DNA from: an uncultured Acidobacteriota bacterium
Lineage (GTDB): Bacteria; Acidobacteriota; Terriglobia; Bryobacterales; Bryobacteraceae
Direction: 5' to 3'
Length of the DNA: 64,000 nucleotides
NCBI GenBank assembly: GCA_902826605.1
Contig: CADEFM010000005.1
Location: forward strand, 1 to 64,000
Shown here piece after piece: positions 28,679 to 38,216 of the stretch (the stretch's first letter is position 1; each line of letters begins with the position of its first letter). The notes under the pieces are model-generated. The model did not search any database, had not been told where the DNA came from, and saw only the letters and a list, made by a program, of their open reading frames with translations. The translations under genes were made by a program, and so were the position numbers.

Positions 28679-30747
28679 AATTCAACCTCCTGAGGGACTT
28701 TTGATGCAACTTGCTCTTCCACTTTCCCTAGCCACTTGATCACCATGTGCTCCAATTCGCGGAGACGGAATGGTTTAGGAAGATAATCATCCATTCCTGC
28801 CGCCAGACAACGTTCACGATCCCCAACCATCGCGTTGGCAGTCATTGCTACGACACGTGTGTGGTGACCCTCCCGGTCCGATTTGCGGATCTCGTCCGCG
28901 GCGGTAAATCCGTCCATCTCGGGCATCTGCAGATCCATAAGAACTAACGGATAAGCTGCGGACCGTGCTAAGCGTGTCGCCTCCAGGCCATTGACTGCCA
29001 CGTCGCACGAATATCCAAGCCGGGAGAGCATCGTGACCGTCACCTGCCGGTTACCCGCGTTATCCTCTACCAGAAGCAATTTTGAATGACTCCGCAAGGA
29101 GCCAGACTCGTCTGGGAATGCGGGCGACCGCGATTCCGTCTCGCGGACGTTGCGAGGCTCGCGCAACAGACGCTCAAGCACTTCATGCAGGCGCGGGGAC
29201 TGAATGGGTTTGCTCAAGTAGACGTCCACCCCAACTTCGTGAGCTTCGTCATAAGACTTGAGTCCGCTGTCACGGGTCAGTAGGACGACGGGGATCCCGG
29301 CCAACTGCTGGTCGGAACGGATCATGCGAATCGGATCCAACCCGTTCGTGCCGTCGCGATTATTGTCAAGTAATATCGCATCGTAGCGCCCATTTGGATC
29401 GCCGGAACCGAGCAGAACCTCCGTGGCTGTCAGCGCGTCCGCTGACGTCGTGACCGTGACTCCCCAGTCGACCAGTTGCGATTCGAGAATCCGTCGACTC
29501 GCTTCACTGTCGCCTATCACTAGAACGCGATAGCCTGCCAATGAGGAACTTGCAGTCTCCGTCAAGCCAGGAGCGGCTTGATTCAATGGAAGGGTGAACC
29601 AGGCGGTGGTTCCTACCCCTAATGCGCTGATGGCTCCTATTTCTCCACCCATGAGGTCCAATAGCTTTTTCGAAATCGCTAGCCCGAGGCCGGTCCCTCC
29701 ATGCCGTCGCGTAACGGAACCGTCGGCCTGCGTAAAAGGTTCAAACAGCGATTGCAGGGTTTTTTCGCTCATGCCTATTCCTGAATCACGGACCTCGAAT
29801 CGCGCGGACATGCGGCCCGGGCCGATTTCTTTCCAGGTCATGCTTACTTGAACCGAGCCTTGTTCCGTGAATTTTACGGCGTTTCCGATGAGATTTACAA
29901 AAACTTGGCGAATTCGGCCGGCATCCCCCAGGACGTTGCCCGGCGTCGGGAGCGCGTGACACACGAGTTCGATGCCTTTGCGAGTTGCGGTCTCGGCGAA
30001 GAAGCTGGTAGCGTCTTCCACGGCGCCGGTTAGGTCGAATTCTCCTTCGGTGATTTCGAGCTTACCAGCTTCGATTTTCGAGAAATCCAGGATATCGTTA
30101 ATGATGGTCAGCAGTGACTCCGCGCCGTTCGAGATCATTTCGGCGTAACCCTTTTGCTCTGGGCCCAGCTCGGTCTCAAGCATCAGGTTACTCATGCCCA
30201 TGATCACGTTCATGGGCGTTCTGATTTCGTGGCTCATATTGGCTAGAAACTGCGATTTGAGACGCGTGGTCTCTTGCAGTTTGGCTTCTGCCCGCTTTCG
30301 TTCAGTGATGTCCACAACGCTACGGAGAAGCCACGGTCCTGCTGTGGTTGGTATGGAGTTTAGTCCGATTTCCACCGGAAATTCGGATTGGTCTTTGCGT
30401 CTTCCGAACAGATCGCGGCCCAAGCCCATGACGCGGCTGACCGGTTCCACATCGTATCCGGAACGCATGGCGGCGTCGTTCCACTGTAAGGGCGTGGGTA
30501 AAAGGATTTCCACATTCTTGCCCAGCAATTCGCTCCGTTCATAGCGAAACATTCTCTCGACCTGTTTATTCACCAGTTCGATAGTGCCGCTGGAATTTAC
30601 GAGGATCATTCCATTCGGGGCGGAATCGATGATCAGGGAAACGTGGCTCTGTTGTGCCAGCCGCTCTACATCGATCCGCTCCGCAGGAGATAGATGCGGG
30701 ACGGTATCAGCGTCCAAACGAGGATGGTCTGCAGGGTCGTGCATCAT
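28660..30747 (-). CDS. PAS hybrid histidine kinase with two receivers
   Basis: The 695-residue protein has a PAS domain (about 33-148: NGMILVNSSGTIELVNKQVE), HisKA with H173 in FLANMSHEIRTPMNVIMG, HATPase (NLIGNAVKFTEQG, DSGIGM, GGTGLGLAISKKL), a first receiver whose Asp site reads AILLDNNRDG (atypical), and a second, canonical receiver (LLVEDNAGNRQ, LVLMDLQMPEMDG, YLPKP). No membrane helices, so it senses something in the cytoplasm. It is the first gene of the signalling operon. Confidence 0.92.
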   Translation of the reverse strand: MMHDPADHPRLDADTVPHLSPAERIDVERLAQQSHVSLIIDSAPNGMILVNSSGTIELVNKQVERMFRYERSELLGKNVEILLPTPLQWNDAAMRSGYDVEPVSRVMGLGRDLFGRRKDQSEFPVEIGLNSIPTTAGPWLLRSVVDITERKRAEAKLQETTRLKSQFLANMSHEIRTPMNVIMGMSNLMLETELGPEQKGYAEMISNGAESLLTIINDILDFSKIEAGKLEITEGEFDLTGAVEDATSFFAETATRKGIELVCHALPTPGNVLGDAGRIRQVFVNLIGNAVKFTEQGSVQVSMTWKEIGPGRMSARFEVRDSGIGMSEKTLQSLFEPFTQADGSVTRRHGGTGLGLAISKKLLDLMGGEIGAISALGVGTTAWFTLPLNQAAPGLTETASSSLAGYRVLVIGDSEASRRILESQLVDWGVTVTTSADALTATEVLLGSGDPNGRYDAILLDNNRDGTNGLDPIRMIRSDQQLAGIPVVLLTRDSGLKSYDEAHEVGVDVYLSKPIQSPRLHEVLERLLREPRNVRETESRSPAFPDESGSLRSHSKLLLVEDNAGNRQVTVTMLSRLGYSCDVAVNGLEATRLARSAAYPLVLMDLQMPEMDGFTAADEIRKSDREGHHTRVVAMTANAMVGDRERCLAAGMDDYLPKPFRLRELEHMVIKWLGKVEEQVASKVPQEVELWAHSH

Positions 30748-30961
30748 GCGAGTCGCTGTTCCTCATACTTTCCGCTCCACGGCGACGCCTAGCCGTCATG
30801 CCGTGACTCTTGTGCCCAGCCTCCTCATCGGCGTCGGCATCAGGTGTAAGAGGATTTCTGGTTCTGGGATTGGGGCAAAAATTCGCCTAGGAAAATGGTG
30901 ACTCCGCCAGACGTACGTACTACCCCATGGCGGTGCGGCCAGACGGATCGCGTGAGGGCTG

Positions 30962-32362
30962 CTACGCCTTTACCGGCGGCCTGCGGCGATGCCAGTCCGT
31001 GGTCTGCTGGAATGCGCGGCCGATTGCGATTACATGGTTGTCGAAGAATGCACGCCCGAGGAAGGAAATTCCCACAGGCAGGTTACCCGCGAAGCCGCAC
31101 GGCAACGAAATCGCTGGAATGCCTGCGAGATTTCCCGCGGGAATCCAAGGCGCTGGACGAGCGCTGCCGAGTGCGTCTGCGACGGGGCCCGCAGCCTCCC
31201 CGCGTGAAGGCGTCAGGATCAGATCCACTCCACTATAAAAAATCTCGCGCATGGCCTGTTGCGCCATCGCGCGGATGCGCATCGCTTTCAGATAGGCCAG
31301 AGACGGGATGTCCAAAGCCGCTTTCAATGACGCCGCCTGATGGCGATCCGCGAGTTGATCCACACGCCCGTCGCGAATGAGGTCCTCGAAAATCGCCGCC
31401 GCCTCCGCGCCTATGATGGTTTGGATCAGCGCGCTGTACGGAAAATCTGGGATCTTGATTTCCTTGATCCTGACACCCAACTTCTTCACTGCGTCAAGCG
31501 CCTCCGCGAGAGCGGGACGCGCGTCCGCGGTAACGTTCTCGAAATCCGCGGGTGCATAGCCAACCGTGAAATCGGACAATTTGCGATCAAACTGCGGCGC
31601 GAAGGTGAAGCCCCTGCGAGCCGAGCCCGGGTCTTCCGGGTCACTGCCCGCGATCGCCTGCAGTACGATGCCGCAGTCCTCGGCCGAACGGCACAGCGGA
31701 CCGATCTTATCCAGCGTCCAGGCGAGTGACATTGCTCCGCGCCGGCTGACCAGACCGTAGGAAGGCCGAAAGCCGGTGACACCGCAATACGCCGCCGGAG
31801 TGATGATGGATCCAGAGGTCTCCGAGCCTAGCGCGAACGCCACCAGGCCCGCCGCAGTTGCTACGCCGGAGCCGCTGGAGGAGCCGCCTGCCCACCGTGT
31901 GCGATCCCACGGATTCAGCGCCGGACCGGTAAGGGAGGCGCCGGCGCTGCGGTACCCCACTCCGCCCGCCAGCTCGACCATGGAAAGCTTGGCCGCCAGG
32001 ATAGCGCCCGCTTTGTCGAGTTTCTTAATCACCTGCGCATCTTCGGTGAAAACTTGTGCTGCAAAAATTTTGGATCCCCAAGTGGTGGGCTGGTCTTTGA
32101 CCGCCAACAGATCTTTCGCGCCATACGGGATTCCTTGCAGCAGCCCGCGTGTGCGGTTGCGGCTAAGATCATCGTCCACGTCTTTCGCCTTCTTGATGGC
32201 GCTTTCCCGCAGCGGCCGCGCGAGAGCGTTGTGCGCAGCGCCGATATTTTCCAGACGATCGCAATATGCGATGGTGAGTTCTGCGCACGAAAATTCCTTC
32301 GCGCGCAGGCGCTTGGACAGATCGCTTATGCTGGCGAAGAGGATGTCGCCGGGAAGTGCCAT
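30962..32362 (-). CDS. Amidase signature family hydrolase
   Basis: The 466-residue enzyme has the Ser-cisSer-Lys triad: Lys in IPYGAKDLLAVK, cis-Ser in AGGSSSGSGVATAAG and the nucleophile in LGSETSGSIITPAAYCG. This family includes GatA and various amide hydrolases. No gatB or gatC is adjacent, so a transamidation role is unlikely; the substrate is unknown. The small TAT-signal gene lies three bases upstream. Confidence 0.85.
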   Translation of the reverse strand: MALPGDILFASISDLSKRLRAKEFSCAELTIAYCDRLENIGAAHNALARPLRESAIKKAKDVDDDLSRNRTRGLLQGIPYGAKDLLAVKDQPTTWGSKIFAAQVFTEDAQVIKKLDKAGAILAAKLSMVELAGGVGYRSAGASLTGPALNPWDRTRWAGGSSSGSGVATAAGLVAFALGSETSGSIITPAAYCGVTGFRPSYGLVSRRGAMSLAWTLDKIGPLCRSAEDCGIVLQAIAGSDPEDPGSARRGFTFAPQFDRKLSDFTVGYAPADFENVTADARPALAEALDAVKKLGVRIKEIKIPDFPYSALIQTIIGAEAAAIFEDLIRDGRVDQLADRHQAASLKAALDIPSLAYLKAMRIRAMAQQAMREIFYSGVDLILTPSRGEAAGPVADALGSARPAPWIPAGNLAGIPAISLPCGFAGNLPVGISFLGRAFFDNHVIAIGRAFQQTTDWHRRRPPVKA

Positions 32363-32364
32363 CG

Positions 32365-32568
32365 TCAGGCCTCAAAACGCGTGGCGGGCTCCGTGGAGCG
32401 GGGAAGCTTCACTGCGCTCATCGTTTGCGACGATGCTTGGTAACTTCGGCGGGCGTCGGCGACCAGTGCGTCCGGTTCCGGAGCAGAGGGCGCTTGGGCC
32501 GCAGCAGGCAGCGCCGTGGCGGCGCCCGCAGCCGCGATCTTACCCAGCGAGCGTCGCGTTATTTTCAT
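32365..32568 (-). CDS. Small twin-arginine-signal protein
   Basis: From the ATG at 32568 the 67-residue product begins MKITRRSLGKIAAAGAATAL and then PAAAQA, a TAT signal peptide, followed by only about 40 residues with ADARRSYQASS. A frame-open ATG at 32586 would add six residues. It sits directly before the amidase. The short mature part has no recognised domain; it could be an exported peptide or the remnant of a signal that once belonged to the amidase, which itself lacks one. Confidence 0.55.
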   Translation of the reverse strand: MKITRRSLGKIAAAGAATALPAAAQAPSAPEPDALVADARRSYQASSQTMSAVKLPRSTEPATRFEA

Positions 32569-32608
32569 ACCGCCATTATAGGCCAACCAGCGCGTGCGGT
32601 CGTTGTCT

Positions 32609-34117
32609 TTAGCGATGGTTTAAAAGCGCTTCCGTCGCGGCCCGCTCCATAACGGCGCGCGGGGCGCTCTCTCCGGTGAAGATTTCGAATTGGCGCACCG
32701 CCTGTTCCAGAAACATCTCGAGCCCCGTGATGACTTCCAAGCCCTGCGCCCGGGATCTCTTGAGCAGCAACGTCTCCAGCGGATTGTAAACCATGTCCAA
32801 TACCAGCTTGGCGGGAATACGGTCCGCAAAGAAACATTGATCGACGCGCGGAACCATGCCGAGAGGAGTCGCGTGGATCAGCACATCAAAAGTCCGCTGC
32901 AGTGCTTGTTCGCGCGTCATCAGTTCCGCGCCGCAGGCTTTGGCCAGGACCCGGACGCGATCGATGTTGCGCCCGGTAATCGCGAGTTTGGTTCCGGCTT
33001 CGGCAAGCGCGTACGCCGCGCCGCGGGCCGCGCCCCCATTGCCCACCACCAGCGCTGTCGCTTTCCCCAGGCGCAGGCGTTTTTCCAGCGGACGCCTGAC
33101 GCCGTCGGCGTCCGTATTCGCGCCACGCCACTTGCCGGCTTTACGCCAAACGGTATTGACCGCGCCGATGCGGCGCGCTAATGGATCCACCTGATCCAAG
33201 TAGCGTATGATTTTCTGCTTGTGCGGAATTGTCACGCTGAAGCCTGACAGCGGCATCTTCGCGGCCAGCACAAAAAAATCCTTCAGTTGCGCGGGCTTCA
33301 CTAGGAACGGCAGATATACCGCATCCAAACGCCGCGCTTGAAACGCACGATTGTGAACTGCCGGAGAAATGGAATGGCGCACTGGATCGGCGATCACGCC
33401 ATATATGCGCGCATCGCGCGAGAGTTTCTCCACGCGATACAAATTGCGAAGGTGACGCGCCGAGACTTGGCCTGTGGCGGTTCCTTCGGCGGCGTTCGGC
33501 GCGGCGTAGGTGTAAAGCCCGCCGAACCCAGTTGAGAGCACACGGCTGGGAAATCCCGGCTCTCCCATGGCCAATACCACCATGTTTGTCTTGGGATGGC
33601 TGCGCGCCAGGTCCAGCACTTTACAGTTGTCCGAAGGCTTCTTCGCGGTGGTGACGATTTTGTATCCGTCGGCGGGCACGCGCAGCATGCGCCTCAGCAC
33701 TGGATCAAGGGACGGAGTGCCGCCGTAATTGTGATACGAAATGAGAGTGTAGGCATGTCTCCGCAACGCTTCCAAACGGAGAGCACAGTTTTCCGCCGTT
33801 TCGATTTCCACGTCAATCGCCTTGGCGCCCGCTTCAATCGCGTTATCCAGCACGCGCAATTGTTCTTCGATGCTGCCGTTAAAGCGGCCCATATTCTGAT
33901 GGCGCCGGCAAGTGGCGAGGATCGCGCAATCGCCGTGGCGGCCGAGAAATTTCCGGATCGCGGCGACGCCGAGTTGCGGGCTCGGCAAGTAGTCCAGCCG
34001 GAATTCGAAGAACCTTTCGCCTGCTTCATATTCCGCGCGCGCGTGTTCCAGCAGCGCGTCCACGTTGGGGAAGCCCAGGGCGATACAGATTCTTGGAAAC
34101 GGAGTCCGCTGCGGCAT
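32609..34117 (-). CDS. aroDE: Bifunctional 3-dehydroquinate dehydratase (type I)/shikimate dehydrogenase
   Basis: A fusion of two shikimate-pathway steps. Residues 1-230 are type I dehydroquinase, with the catalytic His in LISYHNYGG and the Schiff-base Lys in YKIVTTAKK. Residues about 235-502 are AroE: GVIADPVRHSISPAVHN, TIPHKQKI with its Lys, NTDADGVRRPLEK, and the Rossmann VVGNGGAARGAAYAL. The ATG at 34117 (MPQRTPFPRIC) is preferred to one at 34144. The plant-like AroD-AroE order is seen in several bacterial lineages. No other aro gene is adjacent. Confidence 0.93.
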   Translation of the reverse strand: MPQRTPFPRICIALGFPNVDALLEHARAEYEAGERFFEFRLDYLPSPQLGVAAIRKFLGRHGDCAILATCRRHQNMGRFNGSIEEQLRVLDNAIEAGAKAIDVEIETAENCALRLEALRRHAYTLISYHNYGGTPSLDPVLRRMLRVPADGYKIVTTAKKPSDNCKVLDLARSHPKTNMVVLAMGEPGFPSRVLSTGFGGLYTYAAPNAAEGTATGQVSARHLRNLYRVEKLSRDARIYGVIADPVRHSISPAVHNRAFQARRLDAVYLPFLVKPAQLKDFFVLAAKMPLSGFSVTIPHKQKIIRYLDQVDPLARRIGAVNTVWRKAGKWRGANTDADGVRRPLEKRLRLGKATALVVGNGGAARGAAYALAEAGTKLAITGRNIDRVRVLAKACGAELMTREQALQRTFDVLIHATPLGMVPRVDQCFFADRIPAKLVLDMVYNPLETLLLKRSRAQGLEVITGLEMFLEQAVRQFEIFTGESAPRAVMERAATEALLNHR

Positions 34118-34292
34118 CAGAGCCAAAACAGCATACCACGTCAAGGGGGGACGGCGTGCTATTTCGTTAAGGCAATCAAGATCTACGCATATTCAGCAGG
34201 CAGAGGTACAGGTCGAAGAGCTACGGTTGGGAAAAAATCCGAAAGTTTAGCATTCCACGGACGCGATGGGTTCGCGGAATGGTGAGGACGGG

Positions 34293-34907
34293 CTACTGCG
34301 GAACGTAAACCACGTCGTTAGGCATAAGTTGGATGTCCTTCTCAGGCTTCTCCCCCTTTATGACCGCCTCGTAATCGAACGGCAGGCGTATTTGATGTCC
34401 ATTTTCAGGACGTATGACATAGATTTTCTTGGGCTTAGCGAAAGGGGTGAAGCCTCCTGCCTCGGCGATGGCCTGTAGAACCGTAAGAGGTGTCGCAAGC
34501 ATCACGGGACCTTCCTTCTTGACGGCGCCCAAGAGATACACCTTCTTGCTGCGTGTTTCCCTTACCAGCACGGTAACGTCGGCACCAGGAATCAACCCCA
34601 CAAACCGTTCTGTTAATCGCTTTTCGGCTTCGCTCGTGGTCAAGCCTTGGACTTCCACGTCCTTGAGCAGGGGAACCGAGATCCGGCCGTCGGAACGGAC
34701 CACGGCGGAAGCCACGGAAGCCTCTGGTTCCTTCCATACGTTAATCTGGAGGACGTCACCGGGGCCAATGCGGTAATCCGGCGCGATCGCTGGTGGCGTG
34801 GCGGACTCACTAGGGCTCTTGGGACTATCAGGTCCTGCCCACAAGGTGAGTGCCGTGGCGGTCGCGAACAGCAGAGATTGGACCGTCAGATGAAATGGTC
34901 GGCGCAT
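34293..34907 (-). CDS. Polysaccharide export outer-membrane protein (Wza-like)
   Basis: The 204-residue protein has a signal peptide (residues 1-24), the Poly_export domain (YRIGPGDVLQINVWKEPE, VRSDGRISVPLLKDVEVQGL) and one SLBB repeat (KVYLLGAVKKEGPVML, VLQAIAEAGGFTPFA). It is short and lacks the Wza C-terminal barrel helix, like the export proteins of XrtA-type exopolysaccharide loci. It would form the periplasmic part of the export channel. AGAGGA stands eight bases before the ATG and a sigma-54-like element just upstream. Confidence 0.88.
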   Translation of the reverse strand: MRRPFHLTVQSLLFATATALTLWAGPDSPKSPSESATPPAIAPDYRIGPGDVLQINVWKEPEASVASAVVRSDGRISVPLLKDVEVQGLTTSEAEKRLTERFVGLIPGADVTVLVRETRSKKVYLLGAVKKEGPVMLATPLTVLQAIAEAGGFTPFAKPKKIYVIRPENGHQIRLPFDYEAVIKGEKPEKDIQLMPNDVVYVPQ

Positions 34908-34930
34908 GATGTAATCCTCTCAGTAGGTAG

Positions 34931-34946
34931 TGCATGTGAACTTCCA
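34931..34946 (-). promoter_or_regulatory. Candidate sigma-54 promoter before the export gene
   Basis: TGGAAGTTCACATGCA has the GG-N10-GC spacing with TGG and TGCA flanks of the -24/-12 consensus. The predicted start (about 34920) falls at the Shine-Dalgarno of the export gene, giving a 13-base leader, the same geometry as the stronger site at 40435. The CACG part of -24 is not conserved. Confidence 0.5.
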
Positions 34947-35000
34947 CTGCCACCCCGAAGCGAACGCCGCCTGGCGCAAGCACGGACCCTCTTTCGAGAG

Positions 35001-36503
35001 CTAGCCGGAAGTAGCCACAGTGAGCACAGAGCCTTCTTCAAACGCTGGCGGCTTGGTTGCCACGGACTCTCGCACACCCAAGCTAAGTTTCTTCATTTTA
35101 TACAGAAAAGCCTTGTAGTCGATGTTCAGCAACGCCGCAGCTTTCTTACGATTCCAATGTGTGGCTTCGAGCGCATCCATGACGGCCTGCCGTTCCGCAG
35201 CTTGTTTATTGCGCTCGGCTTTTTCAAGCGGAGAGTCGCTCGCCGCCACCCTCGGCTGGGCTGACGGCTGCGGTGGGACGGGTATTGGAAATGAGACGTG
35301 GGTGGTCGCCGGAAGTCGGTAGGGTTGAGAGCATTCCAACTCCTCGCAGAGAAGCTCCGCATCTCGCACCACCAGATATCGGCGCATGAAATTTTCGAGC
35401 TCGCGAATATTGCCAGGCCAACTGTACGCCAATAAAGCGTCGCGCAACGGCGTGGCGATCGGAGGCGGAGGAAAGTCCGGAGTCCGATGCTTTTCGAGGA
35501 AATGCTGCGCGAGCGCAAGAATCTCGGCGCCGCGTTCACGCATCGGTGGAATCCTGATGCTAATGACGTTCAAACGGTAGTAGAGATCCTCACGGAAGCG
35601 CCCCTCGGCGATGGCTTTTCGCAGATCCTGATGGGTGGCTGCCATCACCCGGACGTCTACACGGACCAATTCCCGGCTTCCCAGGCGATGGAATTCGCCG
35701 TCCTGTAGAACCTGGAGTAACTTTGCCTGGAGGCTGACATCCATGTCGCCGATTTCGTCCAGAAGGATGGTGCCTTCCTTGGCCATTTCGAAGCGTCCGG
35801 GCCGGTCTTTAAACGCGCCTGTAAAGGCGCCCTTTTCGTAGCCGAACAATTCGCTCTCCACAAGTTCGGTTGGCAGAGCCGCGCAATTGACCTTTACGAA
35901 TGGCTTTTTCGCGCGGGCCGAGCGCGCGTGAATCTCCCGCGCCAGAACTTCCTTTCCCACGCCCGTTTCACCCTGCAGAAGGACGGGAACCTCGGAGCAC
36001 CCCACTTGCGTGATCAATCCGTCGATCTGACGCATGAAGGAGCCCTCTGGAAGGGTTCGAGCCGCCGGAACCGCCGGAACGACTCTTTTCGCTGCAGCGG
36101 GGTTGCCTTTGACGTCACAGAGACTGCGGATGGCACCCGCCAGATGTTCCGCCAGAACGGGTTTTTCTAGATATGCGGCTTTTTGGGTCCGGATACTCTC
36201 CATGACCGAATCCGGTATGGGAACCGTGGACGTCAGAATGACTGGGATTCCGTTGTAGCGTCTGCGGACTTCCTGAAGCGTATCCAGCCCGCCTTTGCCG
36301 GGGAGCATAAGATCCATAAGGACGATCGAATCGTCATTTCCCCGTTGCTCTTTTCGCGCTTCCAGGGATCTTAGAACCTCATCGCCATCTTCGGCGAGCG
36401 TGACATCGTAGCCTTGCGATTGTAGCAAGACTTCGAAATAGCTCCGATCGTCAAAGCACGAATCACCTACAACGATAGCGCCTGCGTTCGTAGTACCCAT
36501 CAT
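35001..36503 (-). CDS. Sigma-54-dependent response regulator (NtrC family)
   Basis: The 500-residue activator has a receiver (phospho-Asp D64 in IVLMDLMLPGKGG, Lys114 in YLEKP), an AAA+ domain with Walker A GETGVGKE (178-185), the sigma-54-contact loop GAFTGA (225-230) and Walker B TILLDEIGDM, and a Fis-type helix-turn-helix near the end (THWNRKKAAALLNIDYKAFL). The receiver start is degenerate: VVGDSCFDD instead of a DD pair. It resembles PrsR-like regulators of XrtA exopolysaccharide loci. It lies between the degenerate kinase and the export gene. Confidence 0.93.
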   Translation of the reverse strand: MMGTTNAGAIVVGDSCFDDRSYFEVLLQSQGYDVTLAEDGDEVLRSLEARKEQRGNDDSIVLMDLMLPGKGGLDTLQEVRRRYNGIPVILTSTVPIPDSVMESIRTQKAAYLEKPVLAEHLAGAIRSLCDVKGNPAAAKRVVPAVPAARTLPEGSFMRQIDGLITQVGCSEVPVLLQGETGVGKEVLAREIHARSARAKKPFVKVNCAALPTELVESELFGYEKGAFTGAFKDRPGRFEMAKEGTILLDEIGDMDVSLQAKLLQVLQDGEFHRLGSRELVRVDVRVMAATHQDLRKAIAEGRFREDLYYRLNVISIRIPPMRERGAEILALAQHFLEKHRTPDFPPPPIATPLRDALLAYSWPGNIRELENFMRRYLVVRDAELLCEELECSQPYRLPATTHVSFPIPVPPQPSAQPRVAASDSPLEKAERNKQAAERQAVMDALEATHWNRKKAAALLNIDYKAFLYKMKKLSLGVRESVATKPPAFEEGSVLTVATSG

Positions 36504-36596
36504 GTCCTCCGTTACATGGGGCCTACTCCGTTCGACGGGTGGCCCTCATCTAGTTACAAATTAATTACTTCTAACCCTTACCGAATGTCCTGCAAC

Positions 36597-37841
36597 TTAC
36601 GAAACCCGAGCCCGCAGCGACCTTCCAGGATCGGAACGAACCGTCCTAATTTCAGAATCCAACTCTTGTGCATACGGTATCTCAAGCGCGAAATAACCGG
36701 ATTCAACGCCATCAAATACAATTCGACCCCGGTGCATATCGATAATCTGTTGACAAATGGCCAGCCCGAACCCGTTGTCGGAGACTGCGGAACCGGTTCC
36801 CGATAAGCCATCCCCGTTCACAATAGAAGAGCCCTGCGTCTGGCGAATCGCGGGACCCGGATCTTGCACTTCGATGCGGTATGCGTTAGGCTCAGCCGCA
36901 CGGCGCACACGGCGCTCCGGCACTATTCGCTCCTCCAACAAATTCTTGGCGCGTCGATCCCAAAACACCGGTTGCATGCGCAGGCGAATTTCGCCTCCCC
37001 GCGGAGTAAACCGCACCGCATGATCCAGCAGGTTTGCGAGCAAATGCGTAATTTGGTCGGGATCGAACAAGAAGCCAGGCTTGGGAGGCAGAATGCTTCG
37101 CTGAATCGTCAAATTGCGCGCCTCAAGGAAAGCCGTGATTTCTCTCACGGCCGTGTCCACGCAATCCAGGAAGTTGCCTGGCTGAAAGCGGGCCTGCATG
37201 GGTCCGGTTGGCCCCACTGTGGCCTGAAACATCGAAGTCGCCAACCGCAACACCCTCTGAGTGCTTTGTTGCATGCGCTGAATTACTTTTAACTGGTCCG
37301 CGTTGAGAGCGCCTAGTTGTTGGTCCAGCAGCAAACGGCAATATCCCAGCGTAGCCATCAGGGGCGGTCGAAGCTCCCGCGTGCCCTGCGAGAACATATC
37401 ATTCCGGGCTTGATCCGACTGCTGCATGAAAAGATTGGCCTCCAACAGGGCTTCCAGCAAGTCGTCGCGATGCGCGCTTGCGGGATTGCCATGGCCATGA
37501 TTCGCAGCCGATTCTGCCAGGAGCGATGGGTCGGAAACAAAACTTTCTAAGAGTTGGGGATTGACCGGCTTCAGCAAAGTCCATACCGGCGGAACGGCGA
37601 AGTGTGATCGGAGAGCCGAAAGATTTTCCTTCTCTACCAGAAAAATGTTTGCTTTTCTTGCAACTAGCTCGCTACCCTTAAGCGAAGGGTCCGCTTCATA
37701 GTCCCAAATGTAAAGGTCGCCGTCTGCAGGAGGATTATTGGGAACCACGTTCAGTTCAAACTGAGTAGTCCGCAGACCTGCCAAGACTTTGCGGCAAGTC
37801 AAATACATCCTCCGATCATTGGCTATCAGATAAACCCGCAC
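36597..37841 (-). CDS. Histidine-kinase-like protein lacking the phospho-acceptor His
   Basis: The 414-residue protein has an N-terminal pseudo-receiver (residues 1-105, with LYIWDYEADPSLKG), a coiled helix, a HisKA-like region (about 144-200) and a HATPase. In the H-box the expected HELRTP reads RELRPP (R155), and the N-box reads NLLDHAVRFTPRG, lacking the second Asn. G1 (VQDPGPAI) and G2 (NGFGLAICQQI) remain. So it cannot autophosphorylate on the usual site. It precedes the sigma-54 regulator by 93 bases and may act as a regulatory scaffold or sensor for it. Confidence 0.85.
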   Translation of the reverse strand: MRVYLIANDRRMYLTCRKVLAGLRTTQFELNVVPNNPPADGDLYIWDYEADPSLKGSELVARKANIFLVEKENLSALRSHFAVPPVWTLLKPVNPQLLESFVSDPSLLAESAANHGHGNPASAHRDDLLEALLEANLFMQQSDQARNDMFSQGTRELRPPLMATLGYCRLLLDQQLGALNADQLKVIQRMQQSTQRVLRLATSMFQATVGPTGPMQARFQPGNFLDCVDTAVREITAFLEARNLTIQRSILPPKPGFLFDPDQITHLLANLLDHAVRFTPRGGEIRLRMQPVFWDRRAKNLLEERIVPERRVRRAAEPNAYRIEVQDPGPAIRQTQGSSIVNGDGLSGTGSAVSDNGFGLAICQQIIDMHRGRIVFDGVESGYFALEIPYAQELDSEIRTVRSDPGRSLRARVS

Positions 37842-38216
37842 GCTTGAAAACCCTTTACCGAGGCTAAGTTCCGACTCAATTTCTACTATTGCACTGAGAT
37901 CGTAGTATAGCCCGATTCGTGGGACTCTTTCAATAAGTTTCAGCCAAGCAGAAACTTTTTTTGTACTGAGTTCGGTCCTATAACGTACTGGTACTAGTAC
38001 TATACTATGTTTATTTGTAACAACTTAGAAACAATCATGATGATAGGAGTCCGTGTTTGGAGACAAACTTGCCCACCGATTCGCGTCATCGGCGTGTCCT
38101 GGGAAAGGACCGCCGGGTTAATGTGCGTCGGAGGACAAACATTCGGGATAATTGCGACTAGGCAAATCAGCGGTGTTAGCTGTGGGGCTTTGGTCGACAC
38201 GGGTTGAACCACCCAG
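37842..38216 (+). other. Divergent intergenic region with tandem GTACTR repeats
   Basis: This 375-base gap separates the degenerate kinase (left, -) from the PilZ gene (right, +). It contains the tandem hexamers GTACTG-GTACTA-GTACTA-TACTA (37985-38007), within which GTACTAGTAC (37991-38000) is a perfect palindrome, and a candidate sigma-54 element at 38058. Short frames on both strands across it have no coding features. It looks like a shared regulatory region. Confidence 0.5.
38058..38073 (+). promoter_or_regulatory. Candidate sigma-54 promoter before the PilZ-DUF218 pair
   Basis: TGGAGACAAACTTGCC shows GG-N10-GC with a full TTGC at -12; the CACG part of the -24 element is absent. It is 144 bases from the PilZ start, which leaves a long leader. 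Weaker than the sites at 40435 and 44377. Confidence 0.35.
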
